NCBI RefSeq assembly: GCF_918320885.1
Contig: NZ_OU907312.1
Location: 1,054,465-1,118,464, forward strand
Length of the DNA stretch: 64,000 nt
Reading direction: 5' to 3'
From: an unidentified bacterial endosymbiont
GTDB lineage: Bacteria > Pseudomonadota > Gammaproteobacteria > Enterobacterales > G038960095
The first letter of the stretch is position 1. Every line of letters begins with the position of its first letter. The notes beneath the pieces are model-generated. The model was not told the origin of the DNA. It was given only the letters and a program-made list of their open reading frames with translations, and made no database searches. Of the stretch, positions 17,201 to 27,108 are shown piece after piece. The position numbers and the translations under genes were made by a program.

Positions 17201-19775
17201 CCCTTATCTGTGTGTGGCCGCCCTCGCCAGCGTTCAATATCTGGGTAGCCACCAGGTTAGCGTCGCGTCCCGCCTGGACCGCCATCACACCGCCTGCTTG
17301 CCTGACCAGCAGCTTTGCTCGTTGGCCTAAATTGGTATGGCTGCTATAACTGCTGCCGTTGGGATCGCCGCCAGTGGTGGTGACGGTGGTAGTTTCCGCC
17401 GTGACGTCTCTGCCCGCCTCAACTTGTAATAGCGTGTCGCCGCTCACTAGGCCGCCCTGATGGTTGATATCTTGGCGCGCCTTGAGGTGGGTCTTTCCAC
17501 CGTAGAGTGTTCCGCCCTGATGGTGGATGTTTTCAGCAGTGATGGATAGGGTGTCGCGGGCCAGCGTCGTCCCGTTACCGGTGAAATTACCACTGAGATC
17601 AAGCAGGATGTTCTTCGCCGATATCAGTGAGCCGTACCCAGCGCCAATAGTGCCTTCGGGAACTCTTAGATAGAGCTGTGGTGCTAAAACCTGCACCTGG
17701 CTGCCATCGGGTGCCTGGACTGAGGCTTGTACCGGCCAGACGATATCCCGGGTGAGTTGAGCCATCTGGGTGTTGGATAGCGGCACGCCAGGCTGTAGCT
17801 GCAGCGTTTTAGCCGCACTAATGGCATTGGCTATCAGCGCTCGATATTGCGTATCATCATCCTGGTAATCGCCGATAAACCGCTGGCTAGTCATTTGAAT
17901 GACGGCGTCACGCAGCTGCTGCTGCTCATAAAAGCCATCGCCAAAGGGCTTCGGTAGGTTTTTCAAGTCGACCTTGAGCGCTCTCAGTAACCGCTCAGAG
18001 CTGACATACTGCCGCTGCCGTATAAATTTTGGATCGGTGGTGACTAGGGGAACTCCAGGCTGGGTATTGACCGAGAACAGGCCGCTAGTCGGCAACGTCA
18101 GCGCTAACGGCAGAGTGGAGACCCGTTCCCGTAAAGCGGTCGGGTAGGGCTGCAGGCTCTGGTTGCCTAGCGTTGCTAGCGCCTCGTGGCTGGGCTGCCA
18201 AGGCTTGCCGTTGAGGGTGACTTGGGTGCCCTGGGTGGTGGCCTGCTGCAGCTCGGCTTGTGCGGTGCGAAGGACGACGGCACTGTTACTGCCAAAATGA
18301 CCCCGCTGTCCTAAAAGTGTTTGTGCTTCTATCTGTAGATCACCCTGCCCGGCATGCTCGATTCGGCCGCCCTGATTGTTCACCGTTTGTGCCTGGAGAG
18401 TCAGCTGGTGACTGTTACTGGCAATCCGACCGTTGCTATTATCCAGGGTCCCAGTCATTTTCAATGGCAAATCTTCTGGGCCATGCTGAACTAAGTTACC
18501 CCCAATATTGCTTAAGTCCCGGGCACTCAGTTGTAGTTTTTCGGCTCTCAGGGTGGCGGCATCCGTGTTCAGGACGGTTGGGGTGGTTAAGGTTAGGGTC
18601 TGCTGGGATTCCAGAGTGGCCCCGGGTAGCTGCAGCGCGCCCTGGGTGGCTTGCAGGGTGAGCGATTGGCCTTTTAAGGTAACCCCCATCCCCTCTAGGG
18701 TGCTGCCCTGATAGCTTTGTGTGCCACCCGATTTTATTTCTCCCTGTAGGGTGAGCGTTTGCTGGGCCTGTAGATTGACGTTCTCTCTGGCGACCACTAG
18801 ACCGGTGTGTGTCAACCAGCCGTCGCTATTGACCACCACAGAGCCGGTAGAGGCTGTCAGTCGCCCCGCATTGCGGATGCCAACACCAGCCTCCGTGCCG
18901 ACGATAAAAATATGCTCGGCATACATACCACCCAGCTGGGCGACATCCAGCGCTACCGTGGGGGCAGCTTCAGTCGTGGTTATCGGCGTTGCTTGGTTAT
19001 TATCGGCCTGCACCTGGTTGCTACCGGTAGTTATCGTTAATTTTTTGGCCTGGAGGTGGCTGTTCACCTCAACCGCTCGTGCCATAATCGCCGTATAGTC
19101 GGTATCGCGACTATTTAAGCCTTGACCCTCAATCTTTATGGTACCGCTGGTCACCCGATAGCTGTCGAGCTGCCCGTTTTTAAACTGTGGTTGACCGGTC
19201 GTCAGTGTGGCTCCCGTCGTGTTGATAAAGCCGCCCCCATTGATATAAATCCCTGAGGGGTTGGCTATCACCACGTGGGCGCCTTGTCCCGCCACTTCAA
19301 TCATCCCGCTCAGCACCGTGGGATCGCTGGAGTTGACTTCGTTGAGGATGAGGCGGGCGGTGCCGTTGGCCAAGTGAGCATTGCCGGCAATCGCTCCCGC
19401 GAGCTGGGTTTGGGTGGCGGCGGCGCTGTTATTGAGGACTGCGCCGGGTTGTTCAACATCAAAGCGGCTATAGGTGTTGTGGGAGACACCTGCGGCATTG
19501 GGGGTTTGAATATTGACCACCGGGGCCCCGTTAGGGGCGGTCACGACGCTGGGCTGTTGCGCGGCTGGGGCGTTGCTGTCGGCCACGATGGCTGCCTGGG
19601 TGAGGGCGCTCCAACCGAGGATGAATGTAAACACCAGGGGCTGGGCACAGCGTAGCCACCGGGCGGTTGGAGTGCTCGAACGGCTTGCTTGGCCTGGCGT
19701 TCTGGCTAGTTCGCCCACCACCATCGTTTGGCCACGTTTTTGATTGAAGATTACCCGGTAACAGCCCTGATTCAT
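14271..19775 (-). pseudogene. cdiA: CdiA / filamentous hemagglutinin-type TpsA exoprotein, 5' part (IS-split)
   Basis: The N-terminus carries an extended signal peptide region (MNQGCYRVIFN and GELAR) and a hydrophobic core. The TPS secretion domain follows (residues ~60-320, with NVQT-like VNIQTPNAAGVSHNTYSRFDV, NPSGIYINGGGFINT, and LGGMYAEHIFIVGTEAGVGIRN split by linkers). Long hemagglutinin beta-helix repeats, a second repeat block rich in Gln and Ser, the DUF637-type region and a VENN-like EMENN motif near residue 1818 come next. Frame and flanks show that removing IS copy 3 restores a 2151-residue protein ending at 12034. It would be exported by the TpsB at 23307 and project from the cell to inhibit neighbours. 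A ribosome site AGGAGC precedes the ATG. As it stands, the delivered protein lacks its toxin. Confidence 0.9.
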
Positions 19776-19893
19776 ATGATGCTCCTGAGATCCCTAGCTA
19801 CTGGTTATAGACTAGTGATTAGTCCTGTAATAACTTCTATTGATTGAAATGGTCAGTGAAATCTGCATCGATTTCAACCTGAGAATAATGATT

Positions 19894-22800
19894 TTAGTGG
19901 GACATGGTCGCCAAATCCGCCTCAAGATCAGCAGGCAGACTTGGCTGCTCAAGCACAATGGGTCGTGCAGTGGATAAATCATTTGGGGTAGGCACCGCCT
20001 CAGTGTTATTGGTGTTGAGAGAGCTATCCTGCTCCCGAGGGTTCAGAGCGGCCACGCTGATTACGGTCGGTTGGACTAATACAATCTCTGGGCGGTCAGT
20101 TATTTTTACTCCACTGCCAAGGGGCCGGGTATTGCGCTGCTCTAGGGCTACTGTTATCTGGATAGGCTCCTGACTGCGGGCATGGTAGGGTACTGCGTTA
20201 TCCCAGTAGCGTTGAGTATATTGTCTAAAGCCTCCCCGCCATCGAGTATAAGTCCATTGCGCTGTACCACTATCTTCAATAATTCGAGTGCCTGATTCAT
20301 TGAGATTGTTGATGGTTTTCAAAGGGCCAGTCATGCTTCCTCCCATGATGACCTGACTTTTATCATTGTTAAGACAATGACCCTCCAGCCTTAGGTTGCC
20401 ACCAATTAATAATTTTGCGGGATCTTGCTGGGCGATTCTGGTTTCAGTAATTGTGGTATTGTAATCGTAGGCGGTGTAGTCATTCGGTCTGTCAATATGC
20501 GGGCTGCGCTCCACACGTCGATGTCCCTGGGTATGGCTCACTTGTACCTCGTGGGTCTTAAAATGGATATCACTGTTATTCAGGGTAGTGATATTAAAGT
20601 GAGCATCGCCTTGGACATCGATGGTGGCGGAACTGTTATTCAGCTCTAGAGTCTGGCCTACCAGCTGTTGCTGCTCATCAAGACGTTCACCGACTGCCAT
20701 CGGGCCGGCGCTCATGATAAGGGCTCCCTCCTGGTTTAGAATATGCTGGGCACCGATGGTCAATTGCTGACGGGCAGCGATGATCGCTTTATTATTGGCA
20801 TTGACCTGTCCGCGATGATTGGTCAGGGTGTGTGCACCTAGCAGCAGTTGGTCACCGTAAATGACCCCACTGCCGAGATTATTTAGACTGTGGGCGCGTA
20901 CCTCGGTGGTTTGACCATCAATCAGCCCGCGATTATTTAACCAGCCACTCTCGCCTTTATCCGTTAGCACCCGGGTATGGGTAGCGTTGATAACGCCTTC
21001 GGCATGATTGCGGATAGCGTTAGCCTGCAGAGTTAACTGGTGGCCTGCTTGTAGCAGCCCAAAGTTATTCAGCCCTCTGGGAGCTGCTAGAGAGGTACTG
21101 TCGGTTTGCAACCGTTTAATATTGATGTTGTTGTGGTCCAAGAGCGGGATGACCAGTAATCCCGGGCAGCAATCGCTCCTGCTCAATGTGACCTCACCCT
21201 TAGCATGACCAATTATCTTGCTATCACGTATATCAAGCTTGCCTTCGGTATCTAATTCTAGTTCGCTGGCAGCACGGAGTTCCGACGAGGTGATCCTGAA
21301 AGTGTGGTTACGACCGATCACTTTTACTTTCAGATCACGGCCACTCTGTAGGACACCACGGCTGGTTAAGCATCCTTGGTTAGTGATGTTCAGATCACCG
21401 TTCTTGGTCTGCAAAATACCGTCATTGCGAATCTCCGTTCCTACCTGGGTGCCAACGATAAAAATCTGTTTGGCATAGATCCCCCCCTGTCTAAGCACAC
21501 TGAGGTTAAAGGCAGAAGGCTGGTTACTGCTGGCAATCGGGGTATTGTGGCCATTGTTTGTTTTAATAAGGTTGTTGCCGGTAGTAATCGTTAGCTTTTC
21601 CGCATGTGATTTAGTATTCAGTTGCACAGCTTGTGCCGAGATCTGAGTATGGTCGGTACCCCGTGTATCTAATCCCTTCCCGCTGATATGAACGATACCA
21701 CCAGTTACACAGTAACTATCCAGATGACCCTCTCGGAACTGTGGTTTACCGGTCATGAGCATGGCGCCACTGGTATTGATAAAGCCAGCCCCTTCAACAT
21801 AAATCCCTGAGGGGTTGGCAATAATCACTTGAGCACCTTGACCCGCTACCTCGAGGGCACCACGCAGATAACTAGGATCACTTGAATTGATCTCATTAAG
21901 AATGAGGCGGGCGGGGCCGTTAGTCAGGTTAGCATTAGCAGCAATGGTGCCCGCTAAGCGCGTCTCTACTGTATCACGGCTGTTGTTTAGAACAGCACCT
22001 TGTCGTTCTACATCAAAGCGGCTGTAAATATTATAAGAGACCCCAGCGGCATTAGGTGTCTGAATATCTACCAGCGGCACCTTATTAACTGCCATTGATA
22101 CACTTGGCTGTTGCGTTTTTGGTGCAGTAGCATCGGCAGCAATGGTGGTACGGACAGTCCGTTTACTACCGGCCATTCTTACTTGTGGATCACAGAAGCT
22201 CTGAGTATGGTCATTACCGTTCAGTTTTATTTGCAGATCACCGTAACTCTGTAGATTCCCATGGTTAGTTAACCAGCCTTGGTTATCAATTTTCAGGTTG
22301 CCAGAAGTTGCCTGCAGTGTGCCGCTATTACGCATGCCAACGCCGTTTTCAGTACCCACGATGAAAATATGATGGGCATACATACCACCCAGTTTAGCGA
22401 CATCAAGCGCAAACTCAGGTGCTTCAGTATTACTGGCGATTGGAGTAGCTTTCTCGTTATCCACTTTAACGAGGTTATTGCCGGTGGTGACCATCAGTTT
22501 TTTGGCGTGCACTGCCGCATTCAGTTGCACCGCTTGGGCAAAGATTTGGGTGTAGTCGGCGGAGCGGGCATCTAACCCCTCACCATCAATCTTAATGAGA
22601 CCACCGATCACCCGATAGCTGTCGAGGTGCCCATTTTGCAATTGTGGGGTACCGGTGGTCAGGGTGACACCACTGGTGTTGATAAAGCCACCCCCTTTGA
22701 CATAAATCCCTGAGGGATTGGCTACGACCACGTGGGCTCGTTGCCCGGCCACCTCGATAAAGCCCCGCAACAGGCTGGGGTTGCTGGAGTTGACTTCATT

Positions 22801-23241
22801 CAGAATGATCTGGGCGGGGCCAGTGGTGAGGTGAGGGTTGCCAGCGATAGTGCCGGCTAACTGGGTGTGCACCGCTTGGCGGCTGTTATTGAGAATGGCC
22901 CCTGCTGGCTCGACATCAAAGCGGCTATAGGTGTTATGTGAGATCCCGGCGGCATTGGGTGTTTGAATATTGACCAGGGGTGAGGCCCCATTGGGGGCGG
23001 TGACGACGTTGGGCTGTTGGGCGCTTGGGGCGTTGGCATCGGCGACGATAGTGGCGTCCGCTCCAGGCATCCAGCCGAGGGTGACGATCAAAACGAGAGG
23101 CAGGGTACAGCAGCGCCACCGGGACTGTCTGGGCACGCTGCCAGCGCTACTCACGTGACCTGGCGTCCGCGCCAGTTCGCCGACGACGATCGCTTGGCCG
23201 CGTGGTCGATTGAAGATAACCCGAAAACAGCGCTGATTCAT
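19894..23241 (-). CDS. TpsA-type hemagglutinin with two tandem TPS domains, short
   Basis: This 1115-residue protein has an ESPR-type leader (MNQRCFRVIFNRPRG, GELARTPG). A first TPS domain spans ~residues 60-345. A second, complete TPS-like domain spans ~365-650, beginning TIAADATAPKTQQPSV, with its own VDIQTPNAAGVSYN and NPSGIYVEGAGFINT motifs but no signal peptide. About 450 residues of hemagglutinin repeats follow, and it ends without DUF637, VENN or toxin regions. It lies 65 bp after tpsB and 118 bp before cdiA, so the three form one operon. It may be a truncated cdiA paralogue or an adhesin. Ribosome site TTAGGAG supports the start. Confidence 0.85.
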   Translation of the reverse strand: MNQRCFRVIFNRPRGQAIVVGELARTPGHVSSAGSVPRQSRWRCCTLPLVLIVTLGWMPGADATIVADANAPSAQQPNVVTAPNGASPLVNIQTPNAAGISHNTYSRFDVEPAGAILNNSRQAVHTQLAGTIAGNPHLTTGPAQIILNEVNSSNPSLLRGFIEVAGQRAHVVVANPSGIYVKGGGFINTSGVTLTTGTPQLQNGHLDSYRVIGGLIKIDGEGLDARSADYTQIFAQAVQLNAAVHAKKLMVTTGNNLVKVDNEKATPIASNTEAPEFALDVAKLGGMYAHHIFIVGTENGVGMRNSGTLQATSGNLKIDNQGWLTNHGNLQSYGDLQIKLNGNDHTQSFCDPQVRMAGSKRTVRTTIAADATAPKTQQPSVSMAVNKVPLVDIQTPNAAGVSYNIYSRFDVERQGAVLNNSRDTVETRLAGTIAANANLTNGPARLILNEINSSDPSYLRGALEVAGQGAQVIIANPSGIYVEGAGFINTSGAMLMTGKPQFREGHLDSYCVTGGIVHISGKGLDTRGTDHTQISAQAVQLNTKSHAEKLTITTGNNLIKTNNGHNTPIASSNQPSAFNLSVLRQGGIYAKQIFIVGTQVGTEIRNDGILQTKNGDLNITNQGCLTSRGVLQSGRDLKVKVIGRNHTFRITSSELRAASELELDTEGKLDIRDSKIIGHAKGEVTLSRSDCCPGLLVIPLLDHNNINIKRLQTDSTSLAAPRGLNNFGLLQAGHQLTLQANAIRNHAEGVINATHTRVLTDKGESGWLNNRGLIDGQTTEVRAHSLNNLGSGVIYGDQLLLGAHTLTNHRGQVNANNKAIIAARQQLTIGAQHILNQEGALIMSAGPMAVGERLDEQQQLVGQTLELNNSSATIDVQGDAHFNITTLNNSDIHFKTHEVQVSHTQGHRRVERSPHIDRPNDYTAYDYNTTITETRIAQQDPAKLLIGGNLRLEGHCLNNDKSQVIMGGSMTGPLKTINNLNESGTRIIEDSGTAQWTYTRWRGGFRQYTQRYWDNAVPYHARSQEPIQITVALEQRNTRPLGSGVKITDRPEIVLVQPTVISVAALNPREQDSSLNTNNTEAVPTPNDLSTARPIVLEQPSLPADLEADLATMSH

Positions 23242-23306
23242 ACCTGACTCCTAATGTCCCTATCAAGGGTATTTATGACTGGACCACGCTATTGGGCACC
23301 GTGCTC

Positions 23307-25088
23307 CTAAAAGTTGTAGAGCAGGCTAAAGCCGCAGAGATTGCGGGAGCCGGTAAAGTTTCGGGTTGTTTTCAGCGGCCAGCTGGTAAACAGCGTATAG
23401 CTTAGGCCCTTTAAATTGCCTCGCAGGCCGAGGGCAGCACCGGCGAGGCGGCGGCCCTCTGTTAAATCGTGGGCGAGGGAGCCGCTGACTTGGCCGTAAT
23501 CCAGCCCCAGATAGAGCTCAGAGCCGGTGTGACCCAAGGCGACACCAAACTCATTGCGTAGCCACCAACCGCGCTCCGAGGAGAGTGGGAGCAGCGGATC
23601 ACTATACCCAAAACCCCGGACGGTGTGGCGACTGCCGATACTAAAGCGCTCTGAGGGAGGCAATGGTGTACGGTTGTATTGTGCGTTCCAATTGCCGTGG
23701 TAGTGACAGGCCAGCTGTGCAATCTGCACCGGCAGTTTGCAGGAGAGCTCTAGAGTGATCACTTTAAAGCGCGGGGTTCCCTCCCGGGTGTTCTCAGGAA
23801 CCGCTTGGGCACCAAAAGCACCGGTGCCCCGTTGATAACTGAGGCTGGCATCGAGGATCGCCTTGCCAATAAATTCCCGATGCGCCAGTGTGCTGCCCCA
23901 GCCGCCGAGCGCGTGCCGCTGGAGAGGTGAGTCGATGCCTAAAAGTTTATAGCCACTGTGATTGTTCCGGCGAAAGCCTTTGAAGGAGAGGGTGGTTTTA
24001 CGCCGGGCATCGCGGTAGAGCAGGCGGGCTAGCTTGGCCTCTGAGCGAGCACTGCCGCCGCTGCGGAGATCGAGGCGATCGGGCCGTTGACTGTAGTCAT
24101 GGGCCTCTTGCGTGTGGGTGAACTCTAAGAACCAGTAGCCCCAGGGTAGCCCATAGTGCAGGGTATGCCCGCGGGTGATCCCCCGGCCTACCGAGCAACC
24201 ACCGAAGCCTTGATGCAGATTGATATAAAATAGATCGTTGAACCCCAAGGGTTGATCGTAGGCTAGGGTAAAGCCCCCTTGGTGTTTTTTAGTCAGCGGA
24301 TTGCCAGAATCCTCTAAAGAGAGCGTTCCGCGTAGCGGCAGCTGCTGTTGCCAGGTGATTATCAGATCGCTGGTGCCCGCTGGAGCCTCTGGATCGCTGG
24401 CAGGGGCAATTTGGAAGGTGGCGGTAACGCTGGGGAGTCGTTTAAAGTTCTCTAAGGCTTGCTCGATATCCCGTAAATTGAGTAGATCACCAGGCTTGGC
24501 GGGCAGGGCGTTCCAGTGTCTAGCCTGCTTATCAGACTTTTCTGAAAAATAGAGACGATGCAAGCGTCCAGGAATGAGTGTGAGCACCAAGGTGCCACTG
24601 GCCAGGTTTTGTGGCTCTGCCACCACCTGAGTGGTGATAAAGCCGCGCTGCACGATGGCATGGTGCACCCGCTTGAGGATCAAGTTGATGCCGTTAGCCC
24701 CCAGCCGGCGACCCAGCGGGCTATCTGGAGCACTCCCCGCGCGGTGAGCGGCGGCTAAGGCCCATTGAAACTGCTGAGCGGCCTCGCCCTGGAGTTGCAG
24801 CTGTTTAATCTTAAAGCAAGGGGTTTCGTCAGCAGGAAGGCGCTGCAGCAGCTCGGGTGAGGGGGTCGGCTGTAGGTGTACATCAGGGACGCTCTCTTGC
24901 TGTTGCCGCAGTTCACGCTCCTGTTCACGCGCTTGTTGCTGTTGGGCAGCAGGCTCGGGCGCTACCGCAGAGGCTGGTAGTGAGGTGCCTAGCAGGGCAC
25001 TCAGGATCAGTGAGATAAGGGAGCGTCTGATGGCGTTAAGGCCAAATAAGCGGTGTCGCCAAAGTGTAGTCAGGCTAGAAGATAACAA
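23307..25088 (-). CDS. cdiB: CdiB / ShlB-type TpsB outer-membrane transporter
   Basis: This 593-residue protein has a signal peptide (residues ~20-42, ending PASA), a Gln/Glu-rich linker and a POTRA_2 domain (~95-165). A ShlB/FhaC/HecB 16-strand barrel follows to the terminal aromatic residue (LLYNF). The barrel includes VRGFGYSD, the VRGF motif of loop L6 essential in FhaC-like proteins, and ends GLRGNLKGLSYTLFTSWPL and CGFSLLYNF. It recognises TPS domains in the periplasm and exports the TpsA partners encoded just downstream. The start is a TTG at 25088 preceded by AGGGAAGG. A sigma-70-like promoter lies ~50 bp upstream. Confidence 0.9.
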   Translation of the reverse strand: MLSSSLTTLWRHRLFGLNAIRRSLISLILSALLGTSLPASAVAPEPAAQQQQAREQERELRQQQESVPDVHLQPTPSPELLQRLPADETPCFKIKQLQLQGEAAQQFQWALAAAHRAGSAPDSPLGRRLGANGINLILKRVHHAIVQRGFITTQVVAEPQNLASGTLVLTLIPGRLHRLYFSEKSDKQARHWNALPAKPGDLLNLRDIEQALENFKRLPSVTATFQIAPASDPEAPAGTSDLIITWQQQLPLRGTLSLEDSGNPLTKKHQGGFTLAYDQPLGFNDLFYINLHQGFGGCSVGRGITRGHTLHYGLPWGYWFLEFTHTQEAHDYSQRPDRLDLRSGGSARSEAKLARLLYRDARRKTTLSFKGFRRNNHSGYKLLGIDSPLQRHALGGWGSTLAHREFIGKAILDASLSYQRGTGAFGAQAVPENTREGTPRFKVITLELSCKLPVQIAQLACHYHGNWNAQYNRTPLPPSERFSIGSRHTVRGFGYSDPLLPLSSERGWWLRNEFGVALGHTGSELYLGLDYGQVSGSLAHDLTEGRRLAGAALGLRGNLKGLSYTLFTSWPLKTTRNFTGSRNLCGFSLLYNF

Positions 25089-25136
25089 CTAAATACCTTC
25101 CCTGGTGATAAACCGAAAAGTTCGTAATGAGGTGAA

Positions 25137-25165
25137 ATTCTAGCTGGAATATTTTGGTGTGACAA
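25137..25165 (-). promoter_or_regulatory. Predicted sigma-70 promoter for the cdiB-tpsA-cdiA operon
   Basis: On the minus strand TTGTCA (25165-25160) and TAGAAT (25142-25137) are separated by 17 bases. The predicted start of transcription near 25129 leaves a leader of about 40 bases before the TTG of cdiB. Confidence 0.6.
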
Positions 25166-25842
25166 TAAAATTAATGATTGAACAATATTAATGGATGGTT
25201 AGTGATTTTGGGTTGCTAGGCAATGCTGGGAATAAATGGCATCGCTGAGTCTGTAAGTAATCGGTTGTTTTTAAAGGGATAAAAAAATAGGTGCGTCCGG
25301 ACTTCGACATTTCTCGGCGCTCTCGTTTTGGAGAACATCGGTCCTCAGAGAGCAAAATAAGGGCTTAACGGGGTAGGGGAGCTGGAAGGCAAAGTCCGGA
25401 ACGATCAGCAGCGCGTGCCCAATGGCGCGGGGTTGGGCGAAAAAAAAACCTCAGCAGAGAACGGCTGAGGCCTGGAGATTGGTGGAGCAGCGGCAGCCGG
25501 CAACCAACCCGCTCTCCACAATGGATAATAGCCAGTGAGGGTGGATGTGTATATTGCTGGTTTGGGGAAACCTTGGCTGTAATGGCCTACCGCTAAATCT
25601 GCTTTAATCACAATTTTCGCACTCATGAAATTGGCCAAATTGCAAGGCATGTTTACAACAATCGACCGTTTGATGGAATATCAATTGTATTAAAAAGATT
25701 TACTTAAAACCCGTCTAAATAACTTATAAAAATTGTTTCTATTTTCCTATAGACTTTATTTTTTGAAAGTCTTTGATCATATTATTCAAATAGATCCCTA
25801 GGGCAACTATATAGTCTACCAAGCGATGATGGCCAGCGATCC
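25166..25842. other. Gene-free spacer between prophage and CDI locus
   Basis: Apart from the terminator at 25440-25470, I see no convincing gene here. An 81-codon minus-strand frame (25405-25650) runs straight through the terminator stem and looks accidental. Short inverted copies of GTCCGGA occur near 25284-25400. The 25680-25830 part is AT-rich and next to the tail operon end, where an attachment site could lie, but no matching core was found within the window. Confidence 0.4.
25440..25470 (-). terminator. Rho-independent terminator after the prophage tail operon
   Basis: Read on the minus strand: stem CCTCAGC, 8-base loop, GCTGAGG, then nine T. It is the only strong terminator between the gpD stop (25843) and cdiB, and would separate phage late transcription from the CDI operon. 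It may instead be an attenuator, as it lies within a 750-bp gene-free stretch. Confidence 0.75.
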
Positions 25843-26898
25843 TTACTGAGGCGCTTCAGGGATCTCAATCAGCAGGGGTGGTTGTGGTTTTGAGGGCTGC
25901 CCCAGGTTTGCTTTCCCTGATTGACCTGCTGAAATCTCAATTGAGGTAGTCCAACTGCGCTGTGTAAAGTGGTTGGTCACTGATTCGATGAGATAAACTC
26001 CATCTGCCTCTGTTTTAAAACCACTTAGTTTGATGAACTTCTCTGCCACTAAGTCTCCACGGCCGCGCAGCTCCAGCGTGCCACTGGCAGTCTCTCGATT
26101 TAAGCGGGCGAGGGCGGCCTGGGCCGCTGCGGTAGCTAGGCTGGCATTCGCGTAGGTATGCCGTTCAGCATGTACTGCCCCTGCTGAAGTGATGGGAGCC
26201 TCTGGATTGGGGATTTCAATGGTCACCTGCTGTCCGGTTTGGCTATCATGGGCTTTGGCAAGGACCTTGGCGACGCTCGTTCGATTAGGAAACAGCAACC
26301 GAAAATTAGCCACCTCATGGAGGGTTAAGCTCGCCAGCGGTAACTCTCCGCCACTAGCCTGCTTGCCAGCCGCCCGGGGTAGCACCAGCAATTTTCCCGC
26401 CTTGAGGGTGGCGGTGGCGTTGTATTGGCGGGCTAAACGGCTTAAAAAATTTAAATCAGATTCCCCCACTTGATCAGCACGGGTCACCAGGGTTTCAATC
26501 GGGCAAGTGGCTATCCAACCTTGGCGGGCGGCAATCGCTTGGACGATATGTGACAATGTCACCTGTTCCCAAGCTTGCGAGCGACTGTTTTTAGCGGTCC
26601 CCGCCATCGCGGTCGAGGTGCCCCGTAGTGTTACTGTACGCGGTGGGCCCGTGAGTTCAATTTCATCGATAGTATAGTGGCCCATTACTGTTAAACCGCT
26701 GCCTTGCCAGCCCAAGGAGAGGGTTAAGCAAGCACCTTTGCGCGGAAAAGCAATCTTGCTATCACGATCATCTAGTTTGATTTCACAGCTATCTGCCGCC
26801 AAAGCGACCCGATCGATCACCTGCAAGCTCAGGAGCCGATCTTGAAGTAGGGGGGTGATATCCTGGGCATCCGCGATGACTTGAAATAGGGGCCGCAT
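25843..26898 (-). CDS. Phage late control / tail hub protein D (P2 gpD-like)
   Basis: This 351-residue protein has the gpD (Mu gp44 / VgrG N-terminal-like) fold pattern: an N-terminal ITPLLQDRLLSLQVIDRVALAADSCEI split beta module, VGESDLNFLSRLARQYNATA, and a basic C-terminus. gpD forms the baseplate hub that joins the tube to the spike. It is the last gene of the tail operon, 3 bp after gpX, as in P2. Confidence 0.9.
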   Translation of the reverse strand: MRPLFQVIADAQDITPLLQDRLLSLQVIDRVALAADSCEIKLDDRDSKIAFPRKGACLTLSLGWQGSGLTVMGHYTIDEIELTGPPRTVTLRGTSTAMAGTAKNSRSQAWEQVTLSHIVQAIAARQGWIATCPIETLVTRADQVGESDLNFLSRLARQYNATATLKAGKLLVLPRAAGKQASGGELPLASLTLHEVANFRLLFPNRTSVAKVLAKAHDSQTGQQVTIEIPNPEAPITSAGAVHAERHTYANASLATAAAQAALARLNRETASGTLELRGRGDLVAEKFIKLSGFKTEADGVYLIESVTNHFTQRSWTTSIEISAGQSGKANLGQPSKPQPPLLIEIPEAPQ

Positions 26899-26901
26899 CG
26901 A

Positions 26902-27108
26902 TCAGCTCCAGAGGTGGATGGTCTCGCTGCGTGCAGCTGCCAGCTCAGGGAAGCGCAGGGTGACGCCTGCTGGGTAGGGTTGCGGTAGGGCACTCAACCC
27001 AGGATTCGCCCTCAGTACCGCTTCTACCGTGCCGTTTAAGTGGCCGTAATGAGCGTAGCACAGGGTATCTAAGAGATCCCCTTCAGAACTTCGTATAATC
27101 GTCGCCAT
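26902..27108 (-). CDS. Phage tail protein X (P2 gpX-like, LysM-type)
   Basis: I place the start at the ATG at 27108 (MATIIRSSEGDLLDTLCY); an upstream ATG at 27153 lies deep in gpU. The ~68-residue product matches P2 gpX: an early YAHYGHLNG motif, a LysM-like segment and an ending with VTLRFPEL. It is needed for tail assembly and may anchor to peptidoglycan. It overlaps gpU by 26 bases. Confidence 0.85.
   Translation of the reverse strand: MATIIRSSEGDLLDTLCYAHYGHLNGTVEAVLRANPGLSALPQPYPAGVTLRFPELAAARSETIHLWS

Noticed and set aside
14692-19743. Many plus-strand frames of 60-136 codons opposite cdiA
   Set aside because: They are shadows of the long, compositionally biased exoprotein gene; none has a recognisable domain.
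25405-25650. 81-codon minus-strand frame in the spacer
   Set aside because: It runs through a terminator stem and T-run and has low-complexity, unstructured content.
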